NCBI GenBank assembly: GCA_033032865.1
Contig: JAWHQI010000009.1
Span: 13,410,001 to 13,474,000, forward strand
Reading direction: 5' to 3'
Origin: Dactylorhiza incarnata
Taxonomy: Eukaryota; Streptophyta; Magnoliopsida; Asparagales; Orchidaceae
Length of the DNA: 64,000 bases
Position numbers and translations under genes: made by a program. Below are positions 1 through 10,509 of this stretch, piece after piece; positions within the stretch are counted from its first letter, which is position 1; each line of letters opens with the position of its first letter. The notes beneath the pieces are model-generated. The model did no database searches. It was not told the origin of the DNA and was given only the letters and a program-made list of their open reading frames with translations.

Positions 1-458
1 ACTCTACAAATGCTCACATCTCCTCGATCGACAATCTCTCGAATAAGATGGAACCACCGAAGTATGTGCTTGGAGCGCTAATGAGATCTAGGTTCCTTAA
101 CTTGTGCAATAGCACCATTGTTGTCACGGTAGAGAACTACGGGATCAACAATGTTAGGAACTACATCTAGCTCGCTGATGAATTTCCTAATCCATACAGC
201 CTCCTTCGCCGCATTTGCTACAGTGATATACTCGGCCTCAGTTGTAGAATCAGCAATTGTTTCTTGCTTGGAAATCTTCCAGCTTACAGCTCCTCCATTA
301 AGGCAAAATACAAAACCTGATTGGGACTTTGAGTCGTCCCTATCAGTCTGGAAGCTAGCATCTGTGTAAACATTTACGACGAGCTCTTCCTCACCTCCAT
401 ACACCAAGAATTCATCTTTAGTCCTTCTCAAGTACTTTAAGATATTCTTGACCGCAAT
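1..458 (-). pseudogene. copia A RNase H domain (partial, runs off left edge)
   Basis: This is the C-terminal RNase H domain of copia A pol, which removes the RNA strand of the RNA/DNA hybrid in reverse transcription. Diagnostic blocks are VYTDASFQTDRDD with the first catalytic Asp, the SGFVFCLNGGAVSWKSK-like block, the TEAEY block carrying Glu, and the RDNNGAIA block carrying Asp. Stops lie at 459-461 and 78-80 in the same frame. The frame continues past the second stop into the usual tail (WFHLIREIVDRGDVSI) and leaves the window. It is an inactive remnant. Confidence 0.85.
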
Positions 459-461
459 CTA

Positions 462-1737
462 GTGACTCTCACTAGGATCAAACTGATATCTGCTAGTCAT
501 GCTCAAAGCATAAGAGACATCGAGTCGAGTACATAACATTGCATACATGATTGATCCAATTGCCGAAGCATATGGAATCAACTTCATGCGGTCCTTATCT
601 TCCAAAGATTTTGGACACTGGTCCTTAGAGAGACTCACACCATATGACATGGGTAAGAATCCTTTCTTGGACTCAAGCATGTTGAACTATTTCAACACCT
701 TCTCAATGTATGTACTTTGGATCAAACCCAGCAACTTCTTCGATCTATCTCTATAGATCCTAATACCAAGTATGTAAGTTGCTTCACCCAAGTCCTTCAT
801 AGAAAAGCAGTCCCCTAGCCTGTTCTTAACAGCTTGCAGGGTCGGAATGTCATTTTCGATTAATTGTATGTCATCCACATACAAAATCAGGAAAACGACA
901 ATGCTCCCACTAATCCTCTTGTAAACACAAGGTTCATCCTCGTTCTTAATAAAGCCAAACTCTTTGATTTTCTCATCAAAACGAAGATTCCAACTTCGAG
1001 AAGCTTGTTTCAATCCATAAATGGATCGATTCAACTTGCATATTTTAGTGGCTTCATTTGGAGATACAAAACCCTCGGGTTGTGTCATATACACTTCCTC
1101 AAGGAGGTTTCCATTAAGGAAAGCCGTTTTGACATCCATTTACCAGATCTCGTAGTCATAATACGCAGCAATAACAAGTAGAATTCTGATGGACTTGACC
1201 TTGGCTACAGGGGAAAAGGTCTCATCATAGTTAATGCCATGAATTTGCCTGAAACCTTAGCCACCAGCCGACCTTTGAATGTCTTACATTCCCATCCATG
1301 TCGGTCTTCTTCTTGAAGACCCACTTGCACCCTATGGGTCGTACCCCTTCAGGTGGTTCCACCAAGGTCCAAACTTGGTTTGCATACATAGAGTCCATTT
1401 CAGATTTCATGGCCTCAAGCCACTTCTCGGAGTCAGGTCCACACATAGCCTTTTGATAGGTTGCAGGCTCATCATCATGATCCATAAGCAACACGTTACC
1501 TATTTGAGACACGAGAAATCCATATCTCTCAGGCTCAAATCTTGGTCTATCAGATCTACGCAGGACTTGTGTTTCTTGAGCAGGCTCTCTAGCTACAACA
1601 ACTTGTAGTCCTTGCTCAGGTTCTAAAATCGGTTCACTTATTGTTTGTGGTTCTTGAACTTCTTCAAGTTCCACCTTTGCAGTCTTTCTGGATAAGAACC
1701 CTTTCTCCAAAAAGACGGCAGTCCTTGCGACAAACAC
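462..1737 (-). pseudogene. copia A reverse transcriptase domain
   Basis: This is a Ty1/copia reverse transcriptase. The start of the domain (QVWTLVEPPEGVRPIGCKWVF) reads in one frame down to about 1270, where a frameshift breaks it. It resumes at MDVKTAFLNGNLLEEVYM (about 1139), through IYGLKQASRSW and the catalytic LILYVDD box, then the KDLGEATYILGI block. A nonsense codon follows KVLK at about 687-689. Beyond it the frame continues (SLSKDQCPKS, YASAIGSIMYAM) to the stop at 459-461. The upstream part (about 1500-1737) is the charged IN-RT linker. The catalytic motif is present but the frame is broken at least twice. Confidence 0.88.
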
Positions 1738-1754
1738 TTTGCCCTCGGATGGTA

Positions 1755-2669
1755 GGTAGAAGTAATACCTTTGGTTTCCCTAGGATATCCCACAAGATAA
1801 CACTTATCTGACTTGGGTTCCAGCTTGTCAGGCATTTGACGTCGCACGTATGCCTCACAACCCCAAATCTTAATAAAAGACATACTAGGATGCTTCCCTT
1901 CCCATATCTCATATGGTGTCTTTTGAACCGTTTTCGTTGGAGCACGATTTAATGTGAAAGCAGCAGTCTCTAAAGCAAATCCCCAAAAGGAAACGGGCAA
2001 ATCTGCATGACTCATCATCGACCATACCATGTCCAACAAAGTACGATTCCTCCTCTCAGACACATCATTATGTTGTGGTGTTCCGGGCGGAGTGAGCTGT
2101 GATACAATACCACACTCTCTCAGATGATCACGAAACTCATAACTTAGATATTCGCCACCTCGATCAGATCGGAGTGCTTTTATCCTTTTTCCCAGTTGGT
2201 TCTCTACTTCATTTTTAAACTCTTTGAACTTTTCAAAGGTTTCGAATTTGTTCTTCATAAGAAACACGTATCTGTATCTACTGAAATCATCAGTAAATGT
2301 AACGAAGTAGTAGTACCCACCTCTAGCCATAGAATTCATGGGTCCGCATACATCACTATGTATTACACCCAAAAGATCATCAGCCCTCTCAGTATGACCA
2401 GTGAAAGGGACTTTAGTCATTTTGCCCAATAAGCAAGACTCGCATCTCTCAAATGATTCATAATCAAATGAGTCTAATAATCCATCTTTATGGAGCTTAG
2501 ATATGCGTTTCTCATTTATATGGCCAAAACGACAATGCCAGAGATACGTAGGATTCAAGTCATTTGTTTTTAGTCTTTTAGTATTTTCTATGTTATACAT
2601 CGGATGGTCTAATTTCAAAACATATAGACCATTGAACAGTTGGGCTACACCATAACAAACATCATTCAT
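1755..2669 (-). pseudogene. copia A integrase domain
   Basis: This is a copia integrase, which inserts the cDNA into the genome. The zinc-binding HHCC region reads LWHCRFGHINEKRISKL followed by CESCLLGKMTKVPF. The catalytic core shows IHSDVCGPM (first Asp), LRSDRGGEYL (second Asp) and the SERRNRTLLDMV block with Glu. The usual QNGVSE is altered to QHNDVSE. A frameshift near 2700 separates it from gag-protease, and another near 1760 separates it from the linker and RT. The true domain leaves this frame after YLVGYPRETKG. Confidence 0.88.
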
Positions 2670-2691
2670 AAATATAGAATAACTATTGTTC

Positions 2692-3843
2692 TTAATAATG
2701 AGAAAATCCTCTCATGTCTAAACATGACACGGATATAATGTTTCGAGTTATGGCTGAAACAAAATAACAATTATCAAGTTCTATTACAAGCTCAGTGGGC
2801 AAAGAAAGACGATAAACACCAACGGCAACGGCAGCAACTCTTGCTCCATTTCCAACACGCAGGTCTATCTCTCCTCTACCCAGCATTCTTCTCCTTGTCA
2901 GTTCCTGCACATTCGTACAAATATGAGAACCACATCCGGTATCCAATACCCAAGATGAAGGAGTAGAAAGGTTTATTTCTATAACAAATATACCTGAAGT
3001 GGAAGTCATACTTCCATTCTTCTTTTGTAGATCCTCAATGTAGAGGGGACAGTTCCGCCTCCAGTGCCCTGCCTTACCACAATGGTGGCACTTCCCTTCC
3101 TTGGCCAGACCTTTCCTTTTCAGTGCAGAAGACTTGGGATCAAAAGGAGACTTAGATCCAATCTTCGTCTTCTTGAATCTCTTGGCCTTGCCCTTGCTCT
3201 TATGCACCATCAGTATGGGTCTGGCAGGCTTGGCCTTCTTCATGTTGATCTCGGCAGTTCTCAACATGCCTAGGAGCTCGGGCAGTGTCTTGTAAATTTC
3301 ATTCATATTGTAATTTAAGACAAACTGCTCATAACTGACCGGCAACAATTGCAGGATCAGATCAGTGGCCAACTCTTGGCCCAACGGGAACCCCAGTCTT
3401 TCAAGGTTCTCTATATACCCAATCATCTTGAGTACGTGAGTTCCTACTGGGTCCCGAGCTCCCATCTTACACTGAAACCACGCCCTGGATATATCAAATC
3501 TCTTTTGGCGAGCTTGCCCTTGAAACATTTTCTTCAGGTGCTCCACCATCTCGTAACAGCTCTTGTTCTCATGTTGCTTCTGAAGCTCAGAGTTCATGGT
3601 TGCGAGCATGAGACATTCAACATCCAAGAAGTCATCTCCATACTTCTTATAAGCATCTTTATCTGCACGGGGTGCAGTAGAGGCTGGCTCCTCGGGGGGA
3701 TCTTCTTCAAGGACATAGAGCTTATGCTCTTGCCTAAGAACAATTCTCAGGTTCCTGAACCAGTCTAGGAAATTCATCCCATTGAGCTTGTCCTTCTCAA
3801 GGATGGCTCTCAGGGACAACGTGGAGTGTGAAGTATTTTCCAT
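2692..3843 (-). pseudogene. copia A gag and protease N-terminus
   Basis: This 383-codon frame starts at ATG 3843. It opens with LSLRAILEKDKLNGMNFLDW, a typical plant copia Gag start, followed by the capsid-like region. A basic stretch precedes one CCHC zinc knuckle (CHHCGKAGHWRRNC), which binds RNA. The aspartic protease then begins with WVLDTGCGSHICTN, whose Asp-Thr-Gly is the catalytic motif. The frame closes at 2692, just where the integrase frame picks up in another frame, so the break is a small indel near 2700 and not the natural end of the polyprotein. Confidence 0.88.
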
Positions 3844-4242
3844 GAAAATTCTACAAATATTGCAAAGTTTATTTAGTACTATATTTCAAAAAACATTTTA
3901 TTTTAATAAGGTCTTTAATTAAATACTCCCACTATTTTATTGAAATTGATAACCTTTAATATCAATTCGGAGAGTTTATGCGAGCTACTCTCTTAGTGGA
4001 CAAGATCCGTATTTCACCAACACAACGAGTCCGCTTTGGCGTTTCTCTCACAATGCGGTTATTTAGGTAGACAACACTTGCCAATTGCATCACTATGCAA
4101 CTCTTATATGGTTTGTGAATAACTCTTTATTCGCATACATCATATGGTGCATGCCAACCCTATGCCTCTAGGCACTCAACCTTTGAGGTCACCTAGTTAA
4201 GATGGACCCGATGTCGACAGTGGGATATCACAATTATCCGCT
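3844..4242 (-). other. copia A leader, gag-proximal half
   Basis: This is non-coding DNA between the copia A gag start and the Tat insertion. It is the downstream half of the element's 5' untranslated leader and continues at 17365. No gene, RNA or repeat array is visible. The last five bases before the Tat LTR (CGCAC, 4243-4247) are the left copy of the Tat target duplication. Confidence 0.7.
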
Positions 4243-4247
4243 CGCAC

Positions 4248-4977
4248 TGTACAACCCGTATTCGCCGAGTGGGCCCCCCCAGCCAACTGGCGAAACGCGG
4301 GTCGTCCGGATCATTCGCCGGGTCACTCGCCCAAGCTAAGTAAGGTAAAAATGCCCTCAAGATGGTGGAGGTAAGCTATAGGAAAGAAGACGCTAGGCGA
4401 GTGGTGCCCTCACGGACCACTCGCCCAGAAATGAGAACATTCGCCCAGCCAGGGGACCACTCGCCCAGAAGCGTGGGCATTCGCCCAGACAGGCGGGTGC
4501 CCAGCGAATGGTGCCCTCATGGACCATTCGCCCAAATGGGTGTGAGGGGAAATGACCAGGATACCCCTGGTGGGCTGCAAATAGCCCCTCGGAACAGCGG
4601 AGTTTGGCTGTTAGCAGACCAATTTGGGGTGCGGTTAGTAAAATTAAAAGGCGGAGCCAGGCTATTTACAGACCAGCCTAGGAAAACTATAAATAGACCC
4701 TTAAGGGCACCTTGGAGGAGATCAGATTTTAGAGAATCCTCTCCTCTAGGCTAGTTTTGGTTGGCAGCCAGTGCCCTCCAAGGTGCCCGGTTGAGCTTTG
4801 GTTTGGGAGGGGAAGCTCTCTAAGATCTTCCGGGTGTGTGGCGGGACCTCCTCGCTTCAGCCTTGGGTCTATTCTGTTTCCAGCATCCACCGTCAGGAGA
4901 GTCTAGTGAGGGAGAAATAAGCATCGGCTACACCCCCAGTGGGTCCGAACTCAAGAGACCAGTTGCTGGTTTCAACA
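4248..4977 (+). repeat. Tat element 5' LTR
   Basis: This 730 bp LTR is nearly identical to 16629-17359. U3 carries short repeated phrases built on ACTCGCCCA and ATTCGCCCA (about 4400-4530), which may be regulatory. A TATA box lies at 4688-4695. The sequence right after the LTR (TGGTGGGTGAGCG) is where a primer-binding site is expected, but I could not match it to a particular tRNA. Confidence 0.95.
4688..4695 (+). promoter_or_regulatory. TATA box of the Tat 5' LTR
   Basis: TATAAATA sits about 290 bp before the LTR end, where the U3/R boundary would be expected, and is conserved in the 3' LTR at 17070-17077. It would start the genomic RNA near 4720. The start site is inferred. Confidence 0.7.
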
Positions 4978-5034
4978 TTTTTGGTGGGTGAGCGTGGACC
5001 GTAGCCGGTGAAAGAAAATCCCAAGCTGGTTTCG

Positions 5035-6385
5035 ATGACAGGAGATGGAGGAAATGGTTCTGACTCAGGTCACTCGCAGCCACCAGCGGCAGGCGAGTGG
5101 CTGGAGATGTTTGAGAAGTTCAAGCGAGAAGTCCTGCAGACGGTTCTCGCAGCAAGGACCGAGTGCGAGACCCCGGTGGTCCCAGTGGTCCCGCCTTTGC
5201 AGATTGGCGAGAACGCACCGGGGCAGCGGCCGGGGAAGGAGGTGCCAGCAGAAGGAAGTGCGCGAGACCTCCCCGGACGGCAGCTGTTCAAAAGTCCGGC
5301 GAGTGCTGATGTGTGTGAGCTGGTCCCACGCGAGAGGACCACTCGCCGAGCAGGGGAAGGGAGCCCCTTTTGCGAGATGATCCTCTCGGCCCCAGTGCCA
5401 GAAGGGTTTCGTGGGCCGGAGATGTCCTACTACACCGGCAAGGAGGATCCAGTTGTGCACCTGCAGTGGTTCGAGGACATGACATCAATCCTTCCCATGT
5501 CGGATTCTTTCCAATGCCGACTCTTCGCGACCACCCTGAAGGAAAAAGCAAGGGACTGGTTCCACCAACTTCCCACCGGTTCCATCTATGCGTTCGATGA
5601 TTTGCGCCGAAGCTTCCGACTGCGTTTCTCGACGTCAAAGAAGAGGAAGAAGGATGCGGAGGCTCTCTTCAAGATCAGACAGAGGGAGGGGGAATCCCTG
5701 GCTAAGTACGTGGACAGGTTCCAGGAGGAGATACATCTAGTGCAGGAGGTGCCGGGATTCGCCCTCCAGATGGCATTCATCGTAGGGCTGCGAGAGGGGT
5801 TCTTCAAGATGGACCTGAAGAGAAGACCTCCTGTATCCTTCGAGGAGTTGATGGAGAGAGCCGCGGAGGAGATTGAAGGGGAGGCAGCCAATCCCGAATT
5901 CTATAAAAGGTTGGCAAAGATGAGCGAGCCCGAGGCGAGGCAGCCAGAGGGAAGAAGGCGAGAGGAGCCCAGGGGCCAGGGGTTCGAAAGACCACCTCGG
6001 GTTTGGAGGAACCAAGAACCCAACAACAGGTTCGGCTGGAGGAACCAGGAAGGACCCGCGCGAGGTCAGGATGAAAGGTACCAAGGAAGGGAGGCAGGAG
6101 GAGTGAATCAGGGGTGGAGGCAGGGTCCCAGACCCCCTCACCCCCCGAGGGAGCAAGCCATGGCGGTAGGCCGAGGGAGAAGAGGTAGAGGAGCAAGAGG
6201 AGGAAGAGGAAGAGCTGGAAGAGAGGACAGGGTGGCGTTGCCTTACTGTGACTTTCATCAGGAAGAAGGTCACGCGATCGCCACCTGCCCAGAGTTCTTG
6301 GAAATGAGGGAAAGAGGACAGCCGCGGCGGCCGCATGCCAGAATTGAGGAAGTGCTTCCAGAGGCGGAAGAGGGCCGGTGTGAGG
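5035..6385 (+). CDS. Tat Gag (capsid and nucleocapsid)
   Basis: Gag forms the cytoplasmic particle that packages the element RNA. ATG 5035 is the first ATG of the frame and lies 57 bp past the LTR. Residues of roughly 130-290 form a Retrotrans_gag-type capsid domain (blocks FATTLKEKARDWFHQLP and LAKYVDRFQEE). An Arg/Gly-rich stretch follows at about 345-400. Near residue 404 is CDFHQEEGHAIATC, the shortened CxFH zinc motif usual in Tat elements. The frame stays open to 6840, but from about 6390 the conserved protein is in the +1 frame. The Gag/Pol boundary is therefore a frame change, either a mutation or recoding. Gag itself shows no stop. Confidence 0.85.
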
Positions 6386-8375
6386 ATAGGGCAGATACAG
6401 GAACCAGGGGGAATCGGGGTGATTCACGGTGGGGTTGGGATAGAGGCCTCTCGCAAGAGAAGCTTCCAGGCCATGTTCCGAAGGGACGTCGCGTCGACTT
6501 CCCAGACCCCACCCCCCTCCGAGAAGCTCACCTTCTCCTCAGAAGATATGCCAGACTACGAAGACCCATTCTGCGACGCCCTGGTGATCCAGACGGCAAT
6601 AGAAAACTTCACGGTCTCTCGGATCCTGGTGGACAACGGGAGCTCGGTGAATGTGATCTTCAAAAAAGCTTTCGACGCGATGGAGGTAGAGAAGAAGAGA
6701 GTGCAGGCCTCCGACGGACCATTGTTTGGTTTCTCGGGAGAGCGGAAGGAGGTCGAGGGAGGCGTAGGTCTCCAGGTGACTCTAGGAGGAGTCCCAAGAA
6801 ACTGCCGGTTCGTCATCGTGGACGCTCCGAGCAGCTATAACGCCATCTTCGGCCGACCCCTCATCAGCGCCTTCCAGTGCGTGCCCTCATCGTACCATCA
6901 GTGCTTAAAGCTCCATAGTGGAGGAGTTCAGATCCGCGTCCGAGGAGATGCTAAGGTGGCGAGGCAGTGCTACGTGACTGCCGTCAACACCATTTCATGG
7001 ATGGTGGATGCCGAAAAGATGGATGAAGAGATGGTGAGGCCGGAGGGGCCAGGAGAGGAAGAGGAGAAGGGAGAAGAAGGGGGAGAGGGCGACGCCCGAG
7101 AGGAGTTGATGGAGGTTGCTCGTGAGGAGCAGGAGGTCGAGCCGATGGAGGCGGAAGGAGCTGCAGGGGAAAAGGCCCGGGAGGAGGGGGGAGAAGCAAA
7201 GGGCCAGTGGGAAGAGCCAGCCCGGCTCGAGCCGGCAGAAGAGGTGATAGAGATGGAGGTTACCACCCAGGCAGGAAGGGTGGAGAAGGTGCGGATCTGC
7301 GGGGGCCTCGGCCCGGAGGACCAGAGAAGGATGCTGGAGTGCATCCAGAAGAACATGGACATCTTCGCGTGGAGCGCAGCGGACATGCCAGGCATCGAGG
7401 CGGACGTGGCTTGCCATCGTCTCAACCTCGATCCAGAAGCCCGCCCCATCCGGCAGAAGAGAAGGACTATAGCTGACAAGCTCGAAGGACCGATCCGCGA
7501 GGAGGTGGCGAAACTCCTCGAGGCAGGTTTTGTAACGGAGATCCAGTATCCAGGCTGGGTCTCCAATGTCGTAATGGTAAAAAAGGCCGATGGCCACTGG
7601 CGTATGTGTGTGGACTTTTCATTGTTAAATAAGGCATGTCCTAAGGATTGTTATCCCTTGCCTCGGATCGACGCGCTGGTTGACTCAGCCGTCGGTTTTT
7701 TCTGTGATGAGTTTTTTGGATGCTTTTTCAGGTTATCACCAAATAAGAATGCACCCCCCGAACGTCAAAGATGTCTCGTTCATCACCAGGGAGGGATGCT
7801 ACTGCTATAAGATGATGCCCTTCGGGCTAAAAAATGCAGGAGCAACCTACCAGAAGATGATGGATCGGGTATTTAAGAAACAAAGGGGATGGAACCTGGA
7901 GGTCTACGTGGATGACCTTATGATAAAGAGCAAGTGTGTGAGCTCTCACATCCAGGACCTCGAGGAGACCTTCGCCACCCTACGCAAGTACAAGATGCGC
8001 CTGAACCCCCTGAAGTGTGTGTTCGGGGCCAGCAAAGGGATGTTTCTCGGGCACCTTCTCACCCCCTAGGGGGTAGAACCTAACCCGGACAAGGTTAGGG
8101 CTATAATGGAGCTGGGGTCGCCGCGGAACGCCAAGGAAGTTCAGCGCTTGACCGGAAGACTCGCCGGGCTGAACAGGTTTCTATCCCGAGCAGGGGAAAA
8201 ATGCTCCCCCTTCTTTAAAGCGCTACGAGGCAATCGGAAGTTTGAGTGGACGAGAGAATGCGAGGAGGCCTTTCAGGCCTTGAAGAGCCAACTCACCAAG
8301 GCTCCGCTACTGCAAAGTCCCAAAGAGGGGGAGGATCTACATTTATATCTCGGGGTCGGGGCGGAGGCCGTAACA
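6386..8375 (+). pseudogene. Tat Pol part 1: protease and reverse transcriptase, frameshifted
   Basis: The +1 frame from about 6390 carries SRKRSFQAMF, then the aspartic protease block ILVDNGSSVNVIFKKAF. An acidic linker (about 7020-7240) follows, then RT starting near 7350 (DIFAWSAADMPGI, WRMCVDFSLLNKACPKD, CYPLPRIDALVDS). A run of T at about 7693-7698 marks a frameshift; RT resumes as SFLDAFSGYHQI, PFGLKNAGATYQ and the catalytic VYVDDLMIKS at about 7905. A nonsense codon lies at 8067-8069 directly after FLGHLLTP. The frame continues through the RT thumb into the RNase H connection and is lost at a deletion near 8380. The catalytic motifs survive but no continuous polyprotein can be made. Confidence 0.88.
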
Positions 8376-9411
8376 GCTGCCAGTCTACTACGTAAGCAGG
8401 GTCCTGAGGGAAGCGGAGCTCAGGTACCCAATTTTAGAGAAGTTGGCCTTTGCCCTGGTCATCGCAGCAAGGAAGCTCAGGCCATACTTCCAGGCCCATT
8501 CGATCCAAGTAGTGACGGACCATCCACTCCGCCAGATCTTCGAAGGAGTGGAGCACTCGGGAAGACTCGCAAAATGGTCAATCGAGCTAAGTGAATTCGA
8601 CATTACCTTTGTCCCTCGATTATCTATGAAGGCGCAGGTGGTGGCTGATTTCATGACAGATTTCGTGGCCGAGATAAGAGAAGACGGAGCCCCTCGTCAC
8701 GTTCCATGGAAGCTGCTGGTGGACGGGGCTTCGGGCAAGAACTCTCTCGGAGGAGGGGTGGTGCTGGAGAGTCCCCACGGAGTAAAGATAGAGCAGACGC
8801 TAGTGATACACTTCCCAATCACCAACAACCAGGCGGAGTATGAGGCTGTAATCGCCGGCCTGCGGTTGGCCCGGGAGCTCGGGGTCCATGACGTGGAGGT
8901 CCTCACTGATTCCATGATAATAGCTTCTCAGATAAGGGGAGAGTTCGAAACAAGGGAACCTGTGCTCATGAAGTATTTAGCAAAAGTCAAAGGTCTCGTG
9001 GGGACGTTCAAAACTTTCTCCATCCGGCATGTCCCTCGAGAGGAGAGCACCCCGGCAGATCGATTGGCAAAATCTGGTCCTCGAGCCGGAGGGACCCTGA
9101 CGGACCTATTCCGTCCTTCGATTGAAGAGGGAGAGCTCATGGAAGTAGAACAGCGGCCCTCCTGGAAGGATCCCTTCGTCACCTTCCTTGCAACGGGAAA
9201 ATTTCCGGAAGAAGTTCCGGACCAGAGGCGCTTCCGGTATAAGTCTGCCTACTACGTGCTCCATGAGGGTGACTTGTATCGGAAGACCCTCTCGGGCCTC
9301 CTGGCCCGATGCATCTCGGAGGAAGAGGTCCCAAGGATCTTGGAAGAAGTCCACTCCGGCGAGTGCGGCAGCCACTCGGGGAGCAGGATGTTGGAGGCAA
9401 GAATAGTGAGG
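8376..9411 (+). pseudogene. Tat Pol part 2: two tandem RNase H domains
   Basis: After the break near 8380 the frame resumes at VYYVSRVLREAELRYPILEK, the second half of the Ty3/gypsy RNase H, ending in SIQVVTDHPLRQIF. A second, archaeal-type RNase H follows at about 8705-9080. It shows WKLLVDGASG (Asp), NNQAEYEAVIAGL (Glu), VEVLTDSMIIASQI (Asp) and ADRLAKSG (Asp). Two RNase H domains in series are characteristic of the Tat lineage. The first domain lacks roughly 15 residues at the deletion point, while the second looks complete. The frame runs into the integrase zinc region (EVHSGECGSHSG) and ends at TAG 9412-9414. Confidence 0.87.
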
Positions 9412-9414
9412 TAG

Positions 9415-10416
9415 GGGTACTTCTGGCCAACCCTAAGCAAAGACGCGGCAGCCTTCGCCAAGAGATGCCAGAAGTGCCAAATGTTCGCCCCGCTTCAGCT
9501 CATGCCAGCTCAGAGGCTGAAGAGTATCACGGCGCCCTGGCCATTCGCCATATGGGGAATGGATCTGGTAGGACCCTTCCCCCAGGCTAGTGGGCAGAGG
9601 AGATTTCTCCTAGTCATGATTGACTACTTCACAAAGTGGCTGGAGGTCAAGGCGTTGGCTAAGGTCACCTCCCAGGTAATCCGCAACTTCGTATGGGGGG
9701 AGATCATTTGTCGACATGGGCTTCCGCAGGCCATAGTCACGGATAATGGACCGCAATTCGCAAGCGAGGAATTCATCAGCTTCTGTGGCCAGCTGGGGAT
9801 AGACCTTAGGTTTGCGTCCGTCCACCATCCCAGGAGCAACGGGCAGGTAGAGGCAGCGAACAAGGTCATCGTGAACTTGCTCAAGAAGAAGGTGGAAAAT
9901 CTCAAAGGCAATTGGGTGGAACAGCTCCCCTCGGTTCTATGGGCTTTAAGAACCACCCCCAACACCGCCACGGGAGAGACCCCTTTCAGGCTCTCTCACG
10001 GCTGCGAGGCGGTCATCCCCATAGAGTTCGAGATTACGACACCACGGGTAACGGTCGCCGCAAATGGAGAGGAAGATTGGAGAGCCGAGAACGAGGAGGA
10101 GTTGCGGCTCTCCCTCGACCTCATCGAAGAAGCTCGGGATCGAGCAGCCATCCATCAAGAAGAGGTCAAGCGGCGGATGGCCAAGTATTTTGACAGGCAC
10201 GTCAGGATCAAGCAGTTCGAGAAGGGAGATCTGGTACTCAAGAAGGTCGACGCGGCTGGGAGGTCCGCCGCGGTGGGAAAACTTAACCCCAACTGGGAAG
10301 GCCCCTATGTCGTGGAAGAAGCACTAAAGTCTGGGGGGTATCGCCTTCAGAATGTGGAGGGCCAACTCCTCAGCCACACATGGAGTGGCGACGATCTTAA
10401 ACGCTTTTATCCTTAG
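9415..10416 (+). pseudogene. Tat Pol part 3: integrase
   Basis: This is the same frame as the RNase H part, beyond the stop at 9412-9414. It starts GYFWPTLSKDAAAFAKRC, so the stop sits inside the HHCC zinc domain (CQKCQ completes it). The catalytic core shows GMDLVGPFPQ (Asp), IVTDNGPQFAS (Asp) and NGQVEAANK (Glu). The C-terminal part has the usual VLKKVDAAGR, GKLNPNWEGPYVV and the closing TWSGDDLKRFYP at the stop 10414-10416. One readthrough or one C-to-T change separates it from an intact domain. No chromodomain follows, as expected for Tat. Confidence 0.88.
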
Positions 10417-10509
10417 TACCATGTAATAAATGATGTTTTTTGAATGAAAGCATTTTGTTTAAACTATGTGTACGAAAATGATGCTACAGCTCGCAGAAGA
10501 GACCCTGGA

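Noticed and set aside
5065..5638. Minus-strand ORFs opposite the Tat gag and pol (for example 5737-6427 and 6970-7597)
   Set aside because: They are shadows of the GC-rich sense coding frames. Unlike the 12764-16445 genes they have no promoter or splice structure.
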